A stretch of 64,000 nucleotides of DNA from Shinisaurus crocodilurus (taxonomy: Eukaryota > Chordata > Lepidosauria > Squamata > Shinisauridae). The position numbers and the translations under genes were made by a program. This document shows, one piece after another, positions 33,180 through 42,287 of the stretch. The notes beneath the pieces were generated by a model, which saw only the letters and a list, made by a program, of their open reading frames with translations, was not told the DNA's origin and did not search any database. How positions within the stretch are numbered: the stretch's first letter is position 1; every line of letters begins with the position of its first letter. The stretch lies in contig CM037876.1 in NCBI GenBank assembly GCA_021292165.1, positions 119,169,379-119,233,378 of the forward strand, written 5' to 3'.

Positions 33180-33911
33180 CGTAGCTGGCTGGGGCATGCT
33201 GGGAGTTGTAGGCCAAAAACATCTGGGCAGGGATGTTGAAGAGTCCTTGGTTTCGAGTCACGAGTCTTTGGACCCGAGTCCAAGTTCTTGGTCGAAAATG
33301 GTGACTCACGAGTCACTCCTAAAGCTGACTCCACGAGTCCCTATTAAAATCAATGGGGGGGTTTCCCAACAAAATAAGGCTATTTCAGATGTGTGGCTTA
33401 AATAAATTCTAGGCACAAGTGTGCCTTTTTATTTCAAAACTCTGCAACTGATTTTGGCAAGAACAGACCAGGCAGACAAACCCAAAATAACCAGACAGGC
33501 AGAGGAGGCAGGGAACCCCAAAGCAGGCAAGCAGAGGCCTTTCTCTTGGACAATTCAAACTGTGGAACTGGTTAAGAAGAGACCAGGCAGGCAGAGGAGG
33601 CAGGGAATCCCAAACAGGCAGGCAGAGGCAGCCAAACCCAAAATGTCTGAAAGGTTGCATTTTAGGAAAATGATTTTAAAAAATAAACTTGCTGTACTTC
33701 CTAAAACCTATCCATAATGCATTTGAGGAACATGATTTTGGAACATGAGTCCTTGGTCTCGAGTCCCGAGTCGAGTCTCGAGTCCCATTTAAAAATATTG
33801 GGACTCGAGTCTGACTCGAGTCAGAGGGGGGACTCAGTCCGACTCACGAGTAGAGTCCTGGAGTCCGAGTCCCCATCCCTGCATCTGGGGACCCAAGGTT
33901 GGAGAACACTG
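33180..33911 (+). mobile_element. Half CAGTGTTCTCC foldback MITE, interrupted
   Basis: The right half only (GGGGCATGCTGGGAGTTGTA .. CATCTGGG | CATCTGGGGACCCAAGG..GAACACTG), cut by the 654-bp element below. It abuts a short remnant of a 5S-SINE tail (33,157-33,179). Confidence 0.85.
33228..33881. mobile_element. 654-bp hAT-like element with GAGTC-rich ends
   Basis: Ends CAGGGATG and CATCCCTG; exact 8-bp duplication catctggg at 33220-33227 and 33882-33889. The first ~120 bp and last ~150 bp are packed with GAGTC/GACTC words (roughly eight and a dozen), like subterminal transposase-binding repeats of hAT elements. The interior shows two near-copies of AGACCAGGCAGGCAGAGGAGG. No transposase. Confidence 0.9.
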
Positions 33912-34364
33912 CCCTACAACAAGCCATGGCCTGTCGGGGTGGCTTTGGCTTATAAGGCCAGAAGCTAGGTTTATACGCCACCCCGAATAAGCCACGGCAG
34001 GTTCACACAACACCACAACCTCCCATGGCTTATAATCAGTAAAATTTATCCTAGCCTCAAGGAAGATATGTGGTTGCAGACTCTCCTCCCTGTCCTGCAG
34101 CTCTGATAGCTTCTTTGAACAAAAAGCTCTCTGAGAGGCTGAGAAGCCCTAAGGCAAAGATCATTTCTTTTGGTGTGCAAAAGCCTTCAAGCTTTCTCTA
34201 CCCAGAGGTGTAATGGTATGATCTGAAGTGAAGTATCTATCTATCTATCAATCACCAAAAAGCAGTGGTATGTAACATAATACCCTATTTACAAATACAA
34301 AGATATCGCTTTATTGCTTTCTCTATACAGCAGACAGCACACAGGTATCATAAACATACATTGA

Positions 34365-34707
34365 CCTGGTGCACATATAAGGAGAAGCCATCATGTGTGA
34401 ATTTCCCTGCGGGGCTTCTCATTGCAGTGGTGGCCGCCATTTTGAGTATTCAGGCGCAGCGAGGGCATGCCATAGCTTGTCATTACGTGTGAACCTGGCG
34501 AGGGTGGGTTGTTGGAGTGGTTGACAAGCCACCCAGAACCCATGGGATGTTTTAGGGTTGCAGGTGGCTTGTCAACCACCCCAACAACCCAGCCTCGCAT
34601 GTAATGAGAAGCTATGGCACACCCCTCCTGCACCCTGAATATTCAAAATGGCAGCCACCCTTCAGGGAAATTCACCTGTGGTGGCTTCTCGTTATGTGTG
34701 AACCAGG
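34365..34707. mobile_element. GAAGCCACC foldback, complete ~343-bp hairpin
   Basis: Two ~160-bp arms: CCTGGTGCACATATAAGGAG.., GAATTTCCCTG, GCCATTTTGAGTATTCAGG, GGTTGACAAGCCACC and their complements in reverse order. Confidence 0.85.
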
Positions 34708-34713
34708 CCATAG

Positions 34714-35435
34714 AAACATTCTTACACACATGCACGCACACGCACACGCACATACACACAATGACAGAAGAGAGATATATTACCCCCTTCAGACATAAGT
34801 CAAACATGGCATGAGAGGGAGAGCACACAACTGCAACTACTAGCAATCATTCCCGAAAAGTACAGATTAAACCCTGCTTTATTTCCAGATCTGTGATGGT
34901 CATCCTTATATCGGCATCTTATGAATGTAGATACAATATCAACGTTCCACTAAATCAGCTGTCTTACTGTAGGTGTGATGACATATGAAACTGCTTCTCT
35001 TTTGCATGGGAGCCGTTTCCTCTTCTGAAGATAGATTACTAACACTCTCAACCTGCCCAAATGCCCACGCAACCCAAATGGCACATTGGTCTTATTTTGG
35101 CATCCATTTCAAGGCGCCTCTCTCTATCCCACCACACAGCAAAAGCAATACAAAATAGCAGCATGGGAAGGTCAGGGGGAAAGCACATGGGGTGGAGGTT
35201 TCACCTCCCCATCCCATACCCCCATGCTGTGCTTTCAACCCACCCACCCCCATTACTTTACAACGGTTTAGCCGCAGACCCAGTTCTGCATGCAGGTCTA
35301 CCACTATCATGCCTGGTTTGATCCTGATCTGGCTGATCTTGGACCAGTTACTCTTTTTTAACTTACCTCAGAGGGTTACTGGGGGGGGGGGGGGATAACC
35401 CCATGTACACTGCCCTGTCTTTCAAGCAATGTAAG
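34714..35435. other. Intron sequence with (CA)n and G homopolymer
   Basis: (CA)-rich 34,725-34,762 and a run of about 13 G near 35,382. Otherwise nothing recognised. Confidence 0.45.
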
Positions 35436-35610
35436 AAGAGCCCTGCTGGATCAGACCCAGGGTCCATCTAGTCCAGCATTCTGTTCACACAGTGGCCAAC
35501 CAGCTGCCCACGGGAAACCCACAAGCAGGACAGGAGTGCCACAGCACCCTCCTGCCCATGTTCCCCAGCAAGTTCCTCTGATACTGGAGTTGGAATTCAT
35601 AATGTGGAAA
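35436..35610 (+). mobile_element. Reptile interspersed repeat (GAAGAGCCCTGCTGGATCAG)
   Basis: GAGCCCTGCTGGATCAGACC, GTCCAGCATTCTGTTCACAC and CCAACCAGCTGCCCACGGGA are familiar to me from many reptile genomes; class unresolved (SINE-like). Confidence 0.55.
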
Positions 35611-35689
35611 AATTGAAATAGAAAGCAAGTGTCCAACATGTTTCAAGGAAATGATTCTCAAGAGCTGATTGCTTCTGCAGCCAGCCATG

Positions 35690-36612
35690 CTCTTGGATGC
35701 CAGCCCAAGTGGCAGCAGTGTCTGAGAGTGCTTTTCAGGAGCTTTGGGTGGTGTACCAGCTGCATCTGTTCCTCAAAAAACTGGATCTGGCCACAGTCAT
35801 CCATTATTATTAATATTACTGTTATTATTGCTTGTGTACACTGCCCAGCAGCCGAAGCTCTCTGTTTCCTCTCTAGGGAGGTAATTAATTTATGTTCCAA
35901 TTACCTCCAGGAATGCAACACACTCTACATGGGGCTGTCTCCAAAGAGTGTTCAGCAGCATAAGTAGGTTCTGAACTCAGCAGCCAGACAGTTGTCTGGG
36001 AAGAGGCATTCTGAACATATGACATCAGTGCTGTCTAGCCAGGTTATCTGTTTGCAACCAGATTCATAGATTCATAGATCATAGAATTGGAAGGGGCCTA
36101 CAAGGCCATCGAGCCCAACCCCCTACTCAATGCAGGAAACTAGAGGAGGGGTCTCCCATCCAAGTAATAACCAGGCCTGACCCTGCTTAGCTTTCCACAC
36201 TCAGACAAACTGAGCCGGCGTACCCAAAAGTGCTTGTCTTAACCTCTAAGGCCCCAAATGGCCCAGGATTAGGATATCTTAAGGGCCACCACCGGCCACT
36301 TCCTCTCATACAAACCTGTCTGGAGACTTTGTTCAACAACCAAAGCCCTGAGATCATCCCCCACGCCACTATCTGGAAGTAGGGCAGATGGGGATGCATG
36401 TCTGGGTCTTTCTGAGTGCTGCACTTAAGTTGTGGAATGGCCTCTCCAACAAGGTCACATGTCTACCTCACTACACACCTTCCAGTGTATGGACCACACT
36501 GGCTTTTTCAGAAAACCTTTGGGCTGAGATACAGTGGCCTAAACAGCCCTGAAGGGTTTTATGGAAAAGGCAGGGTATAAATATTTTAATAAATAACGAT
36601 GAATAAATAAAT
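35690..36612 (+). mobile_element. L2-like LINE 3' end, interrupted by a SINE
   Basis: LVYQLHLFLKKLDLATVIH-type and YMGLSPKSVQQHK stretches precede the SINE. After it come CHLTSKAPNGPGLGYL-type and LWNGLSNKVT stretches, then GGCAGGGTATAAATATTTTA and AATA repeats. Frames are broken. Confidence 0.65.
36060..36222 (-). mobile_element. 5S-rRNA-derived SINE with CR1-type tail
   Basis: Same family (ATTCATAGATCATAGAATTG .. CCAAGTAATAACCAGGCC .. CTTAGCTTTCCACAC). Inserted in the LINE above. Confidence 0.85.
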
Positions 36613-37147
36613 AAAATCCATTGTAGCAGGTTTTTGTATCTTTAATTTCCATTCACTGGATCTCATGGCCAGATTAGAAGGCTATCCAGCTAGCATAAAT
36701 CCTCATTCTGACCAGGTTGTCACTTAACCTACTTTTGGATTAAAATTGAATTGCTTGTTTTCTAGAAGTCGCCCATTACTGAACTCATTATCCACCCCTT
36801 AAATCATTCTTGTATTTCTGTAAAGCATTCCCTTTTGCAATATATCCACTAAAATGTGTATAGATTCCTGATTCTGTTCTTTGCTTCTTCTGCCAACGAG
36901 AACTGTTTAACTGTTGCCAACGAGCTAAATATTCAGCTCTGACTAATCTTTTAGGTTGTCAGGAGTGACTCCTCCAGAATTTTATCCTGCATGACTCCCA
37001 CTGAAATGGACAGAAGCCTACTTCATTTGCTGTAAAGACAGCTCATTCAAGAATCCCCAGAGAATTGTGTCCTAGCTGCTCATGGTCACGTTTAGATACA
37101 GACCAATGGTAAATAGATAGCAACCATCGTGGAGAAAAGGATAACAC
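36613..37147. other. Intron sequence, nothing recognised
   Basis: AT-rich; no named feature. Confidence 0.35.
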
Positions 37148-37497
37148 TAGGGATGTAACCGTTTGCCTCGCGCGGGCCTACCTGGGCCCAGCAGCGGCTC
37201 GCCTCTCCATGGCGCAGCGCCCGTGCCGGTCCCATCGCGTCACATCCGGCCCCGGAAGTGATGCGACGGGACCCTGCACAGACACACTGGACCCCCGTGC
37301 GACATAATGCGCCTGCACAGGGTCCCGTCACGTCACTTCCAGGGCCGGATGTGACATGATGGGACCAGCACCAGCGACTCAAGCAGCACGGAGAACTGCT
37401 CCGCGCCGCTCAGAAGATCGAGGCGGGGGGGGCGGCGCCGTGGAGAGTCCCAGCGGCAGAGAGGCAGCCCACCCCGGCAGGTTCGTGGACATCCCTA
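37148..37497. mobile_element. GC-rich TAGGGATG element, copy 1
   Basis: Ends TAGGGATG and CATCCCTA. The core has a strong inverted repeat (CCGGAAGTGATGCGACGGGA vs TCCCGTCACGTCACTTCC). The flanks do not match, so the duplication is lost. The relative at 46.1 kb keeps it. Confidence 0.75.
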
Positions 37498-37639
37498 TTA
37501 ATTTCAGCAAAAAGGACGAAGGGATGGAAGGAAGAGTTAACTTTACTAATCTGCCCCAATATCCTACAAATCACTGAATGCCTGCTGTTGTTGTTGCAGC
37601 TGTTTTTAATTGTATTAAAGAATAAGCAGTATTCAGGGA

Positions 37640-38362
37640 TGCAAAATCATGCTCTATTTCATTTTACAGGCATGCCGCTACTTTCCTAATCATCTGATCC
37701 CATCCGTGGTTCATGCCTTGGTCTCCTCAGTGGTTCATGCCTTGGTCTCCTCTTGCCTTGACTACTGTAATGTGCTCTACATGGGGTTACTCTGGAAGAC
37801 GGTTCGGAAGCTACAGCTGATACAGAACACAGTGGCTGTGGCTCGCCTCGTTAAAGGCAGCCGCCGGCGTGATCACCTCACTCCAGTACTCAAGGAGCTG
37901 CACTGGCTACCAGTTGTTTGCCGAGCCAAATTCAAGGTGTTGGTTTTGACCTTTAAAACCCTATATGGCTCCGGTCCAGTTTATCTCAAGGAGCGTCTCC
38001 AGCAACATCAAGTAGGCCGCTCAACAAGATCTGCCACGGACGGCCTTCTCCTTGTCCCATCAGCCAGAGCAGCCAGGCTGGAGGGGACTAGGAAAAGGGC
38101 CTTTTCTGTGGTGGCCCCCAAACTGTGGAATTCTTTCCCCAGTGACCTCCGCCATGCCCCCTCTTTGATGAGCTTCCGTCGTTCATTAAAAACATGGCTT
38201 TTCAGGCGGGAATATGGGGTGGGTTAGGATTTTAACATTTTATACTGTTTTAAGTGTATTTTAATCTGTTTTGTTTTATCGTATGTTATACGTCGCCCAG
38301 AGTGGCTGGGTACCGGCTAGATGGGCAATTTAAAAATACAATCAATCAATCAATAAAAATCA
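37640..38362 (+). mobile_element. L2-like LINE, C-terminal RT region and 3' end
   Basis: Open for 192 codons (37,649-38,227): SCLDYCNVLYMGL, LKELHWLPVVCRAKFKVLVL, RKRAFSVVAPKLWNSFPSDL, SLKTWLFRREY. Then the 3' UTR (CGCCCAGAGTGGCTGGGTA) and an (AATC)n tail. It contains a 24-bp tandem duplication (GTGGTTCATGCCTTGGTCTC twice). Confidence 0.85.
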
Positions 38363-38510
38363 GCCTGATTAATCAACTCATGTATGCAACACAATACAAG
38401 GACTGAATCTCACGATACCTGACCCAAGCGTCCAGCAACAACCGGTTTTGGAAATGGAGGCCTCGTTATCATGTAGGAGACTCCTGATGTCTCATGGCAC
38501 AATTCTTTAC

Positions 38511-38634
38511 CTGTCCAGCAGGTGACCCAGTCTCTCAATCTCAGACTGCAGGTGATCCCCCAGTTCAGCACACTGCAATTCCTGCTGACACACAGGACAG
38601 TGGAGTGATGAAGCTGCCTCAGCTTTCTTGTCCC
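38511..38634 (-). CDS. RNF220-like: RNF220-like exon: CPVC zinc module
   Basis: 124 bp: two leading bases, 40 codons, two trailing bases. Acceptor TATTTTTTCTGTAG, donor GTAAAG. The product reads DKKAEAASS-LHCPVCQQELQC-AELGDHLQSEIERL-GHLLD. RNF220 has, from memory, CKKKAAA..CPICQVLLRPSELQEHME-QELEQL: the same C-x2-C ... H pattern followed by a short acidic helix, preceded by a KKKA-like basic stretch. Sequence identity is only moderate, which argues for a paralogue. The preceding exon must end with one spare base; I did not find it in 38.6-53.8 kb. Confidence 0.85.
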
Positions 38635-38869
38635 CTACAGAAAAAATACCAAGCCACCTTGATCATTGTTTCAGATGTAGTCACATCTAATCATCTAGCA
38701 ATTACAATGTTTGAAATTTTGAATAAGCTTGAAACTGTAAAGAATTCAAAATGTGGGTTTTGAGATGCAGATTTCTTTTTCCAATACACGTCACTAATTT
38801 TCCATTACAAAAGAATTGCAATCTATACATCCACATTTGATATTACAAGGTAAACCATACATTGACTGG

Positions 38870-40125
38870 ATTCAGACAAAACGATAACCAACACACAAGG
38901 GTTGAGTGTGGGTTGCAGTTGAAACGTGGGTTATCGTGTTGTCTGAACCGAGCTGAGATAACAAACCATGGTTTATTAACCATGAACAACCCACAGTTCA
39001 CAACCCAACAACAAACCATGGTTTCTCTTCATGGGTTGTTCATGGTTAACAAGCCACGGCTTGTTAGCACAGCTGGGTTCAGACAACACACTGGCTGGGT
39101 TCACGCAACACGTTAAGCCACGGTGGCTACAGTAAACCCTAGAACAAGCCATGGCTTTGAAGGGTGGCTTCAAAGCCACGGCTAAGAATCAGTGACCGGG
39201 TTTGCATGGCACACTAAGCTTAGTGTGTTGTCTGAACCCAGGATGGTGTTGTCAGGGTGGCTTAATTTTGGCTAATAAGCCACCCTTACAAGCCATGACT
39301 TGTTGTAGGGTTTGCTTAACCTTCCGTGGCTTGCTGTGTCATCTGAACCTGGACGGCACGACCCACCGGGGGGCAAGCCCCACAACAAGCAAGTTGCTTG
39401 GCAAGAGCACCACAACCCCCGTGCCGCTCTTGCCAAGCGGCTCCCGGCAAGCGCCAATGGCAGCTGCCCAAAGTGCCGAAGCAGCACTTTGGGCAGCTGT
39501 CATCGGCTTCCGTTCTGCAGCCCAACACCTCCCCAAGCCCTGCTTGGGACTTGGGGAAGCGGTGCGTGGCGGCGCTGCCACTGCCCGCTGTGCGTTCTCA
39601 ACGGCATGATCCCAGGTAGACCCAGCAGATCATAGGTGCTGTGAGTAAGGGGGTCACATTCTCCTGGGTCTACCTGGGAGTAGGCCCAGGAGAATGTGCC
39701 TCATCCCCCCCTCCCCTTGCTGGCTATGGCCACAGCTCACCTGAGCGGCAGCTGTGCCCAGCAAAGGGAGGGAGGATGAGCCACCTTGTGGTGCTGGGCT
39801 TCCTTCCTCAAAAGGAAGCCCAGCACCAGGCAGCTCAACCCTTCCCCTTACTGGGCACTGCTGCTGCTCAGCTGAGCGGCAGCCATGCCCAGCAAGGGGA
39901 GCCTCTGACAGTGCTGCCTGGGCACTTCTGGGCAGCTGCCATCCCCGCTCCACTCCTCTCCGTGCCCCTGCGGTGTCCCCTGGGATACCAGCGGGAAGAC
40001 TGAGGGGGGAAGAGGAGGCTGTGCCTGATCGTCTGCCGGGCACATGGGAATTTAAGCCACAGTGCGTGGCTTAAATTCCCAAGGGGTTTAGGGTGTCGTG
40101 CGAACCCTCCCAATAACCCACGTTT
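38870..40125. mobile_element. Chain of consecutive hairpins (~1.25 kb)
   Basis: Stems read directly: 38976-38993/39032-39049 (18 bp), 39148-39162/39168-39182 (15 bp, 1 mismatch), 39255-39264/39276-39285, 39396-39408/39426-39438 (13 bp), 39461-39476/39484-39499 (16 bp), 39611-39624/39665-39678 (14 bp), 39655-39668/39685-39698 (14 bp), 39790-39805/39812-39827 (16 bp), 40045-40060/40066-40081 (16 bp). An outer 13-bp pair AAACGTGGGTTAT (38,922) / ATAACCCACGTTT (40,113) encloses most of them. A shorter relative is at 23.65 kb. Confidence 0.8.
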
Positions 40126-40199
40126 AATAATAATAATAATGATGATGATGATGATGATAATAATTTATATTGCACTTTACACCAGAGCACAGTACAATA

Positions 40200-40445
40200 C
40201 AGTAATACCTTGGATTGCAAGTAACTTGGTTTGAGAGCGTTTTGCAAGACAAGCAAATTTTTAAATATTATTTTTTTTTTTTTACTTGATATACAAGCGA
40301 CGTCTTGCAATACAAGTACTGTAGTACGGCTTAAATTAAAAATCTCTGTACAAATTTTTTTTGGGGAATTTCGTTTTGATATAAGTGTTTTGGATTACAA
40401 GCACGTTTCCGGAACGAATTATGCTCTCAATCCAAGGCATGACTG
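40200..40445. mobile_element. TA-flanked MITE, copy 2
   Basis: Same family as 30,313 (about 95% alike by eye) with CAGTAATACCTTGGATTG and CATGACTG ends. TA at 40198-40199 and 40446-40447. Sits in the 3' UTR of the L2-like LINE. Confidence 0.85.
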
Positions 40446-41081
40446 TATACAAAATAAATCAGACAATTGTCATTAGAATTTAACTAAAACTACATTAAAA
40501 TACTTAAAATGGGCTACAGTCCAAGTAAATTTAAATTAACAACAACAAATAATTAAAACCATCAAGCGATAAAACTAAAATCTCAGCAATTACCCAGTTC
40601 ACACTAAGTCTAACACCTATGTCTCCAAATTGAACAGATAGGTTTTCAGGTCACGCTTGAATTTACTCAACTCCGATTCCATTCGAAGATGTAAAGGAAG
40701 AGAGTTCCGCAATCATGGAGCCAAATGAGAAAATGCCCGGAGCCTAGAATTTGCCACCTTCATCCAAGGCATTTCCAAAAACCCTGAGTCTGCAGATCGG
40801 GTTCTCCTAAGAGGTGTGTGCCATGTGACCAACTCAGCCAAATAATCGGGAAGCGAAGAGCGTAGTGCCCTAAATGTCAAGACAAGAAGTTTGAAATAAG
40901 TCCTTGCCCTGACCGGCAACCAGTGCAATGCTCTACGGTGATGAGAAACATGGGAATAATGAGGCAGGTCAAGAACCGCATGTACAGCACTATTTTGCAC
41001 CAAAATAAGGGGACGAAGTGAAGAAGAAGGCAAACCCGCCAAATGACTATTACAATAATCCAAGCGTGAAATGACCAAAGC

Positions 41082-42287
41082 ATGGATGAGCTGCATCCTA
41101 GAGTAATAAAGGAACTGGCAGAAGAACTCTCAGAACCACTGTCTATTATCTTTGAGAAATCATGGAGGACAGGTGAAGTGCCAGACGACTGGAGGAGGGC
41201 AAATGTTGTTCCCATCTTCAAAAAGGGCAAGAAGGAGGAACCTGGGAACTATAGGCCAGTCAGTCTGACATCAATCCCCGGGAAGATTTTTGAGCAGATT
41301 ATAAAGAAGTCAATCTGCAAGCACCTTGAAAACAATGCAGTGATTACTAGAAGCCAGCATGGATTTGTCAAGAACAAATCCTGTCAGACTAATCTGATCT
41401 CATTTTTTGATCGGGTAACCTCCCTTGTGGACTGTGGGAATGCTGTGGACATTATATATCTGGACTTCAGCAAAGCTTTCGACAAAGTGCCTCATGATAT
41501 CCTGATTAGTAAGCTAGCTAAGAGTGGGCTAGATGGAACAACTATCAGGTGGATCCACAATTGGCTAAAGAATCGGACTCAAAGAGTGCTTATCAATGGT
41601 TCCTTCTCAAACTGGGGAGAGGTAACGAGCGGGGTACCACAGGGCTCGGTCCTGGGCCCGGTGCTCTTCAACATTTTTATTAATGACTTGGATGAGGAGG
41701 TACAGGGAATGCTTATCAAATTTGCAGATGACACAAAGTTGGGTGGAACAGCTAATACTCTGGAAGACAGAAACAAAATTCAAAGTGACCTCGATAGGCT
41801 GGAGCGCTGGGCCGAAAACAACAGAATGAAATTTAACAGGGATAAATGCCAAGTGCTGCACCTAGGGAGAGGAAACCAAATGCAGAGTTACAGAATGGGG
41901 GACACTTGGCTCAACAATACTACAAGTGAGAAGGATCTTGGAATTGTGGTAGATCACAAACTGAATATGAGCCAGCAATGCGACGTGGCTGCAAAGAAGG
42001 CAAATGCAATTTTGGGCTGTATTAATAGAAGTATAGCTTCCAAATCGCGGGAAGTGATAATTCCCCTTTACTCGGCACTGGTTAGGCCTCATCTTGAGTA
42101 CTGCGTCCAGTTCTGGGCACCTCACTTTAAGAAGGACATAGACAAACTGGAGAGGGTTCAGAGGAGGGCAACAAGGATGATAAAGGGACTGGAAACAAGG
42201 CCCTATGAGGAGAGACTGAAAGAACTGGGCATGTTTAGCCTTCAGAAGAGGAGTCTGAGGGGCTTCCGGGTGAACATGGAGCTTTGA
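41082..42287 (+). pseudogene. CR1 ORF2 reverse transcriptase (interrupted)
   Basis: Open frame of ~390 codons of CR1 RT. Motifs in order: [39 protein letters not shown] ([15 protein letters not shown], first catalytic Asp), [24 protein letters not shown] (catalytic Asp pair), [16 protein letters not shown], and the thumb region to [13 protein letters not shown]. The frame is cut at ~42,262 by the 1.8-kb insertion, the last codons being read-through. It resumes at 44,072 (MIALFQYLKGC .. DRHLSEML). No stop occurs before the insertion, so this CR1 copy is fairly young. The endonuclease part is missing. Confidence 0.92.

Larger units (their letters stand above)
4034..38634 (-). other. RNF220-like: RNF220-like RING E3 ligase locus (partial, exons spread over 34 kb)
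   Basis: Five exons with AG acceptors and GT donors lie on the minus strand at 38634-38511, 29703-29661, 22588-22493, 5626-5512 and 4108-4034; a sixth candidate is at 15737-15611. The order of motifs (CPxC zinc module, acidic/serine linker, coiled coil, RING) is that of RNF220, a nuclear E3 ubiquitin ligase. Exon phases join without a frame break for 38.5->29.7->22.5 kb and for 5.5->4.0 kb. I could not find the exon expected after ERQQ (RNF220 continues TFLRVRANRQ), the middle region, the last RING exon (KLCPQC...), or the N-terminal exons. The last exon may lie left of position 1. The zinc module is only moderately similar to RNF220, which is highly conserved in vertebrates, so a paralogue (RNF220-like or rnf220b type) is inferred. 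Confidence 0.8.

Noticed and set aside
39202..40074. Many long overlapping frames on both strands
   Set aside because: GC-rich hairpin chain keeps all frames open; the symmetric peptide sequences on both strands follow from the inverted repeats.
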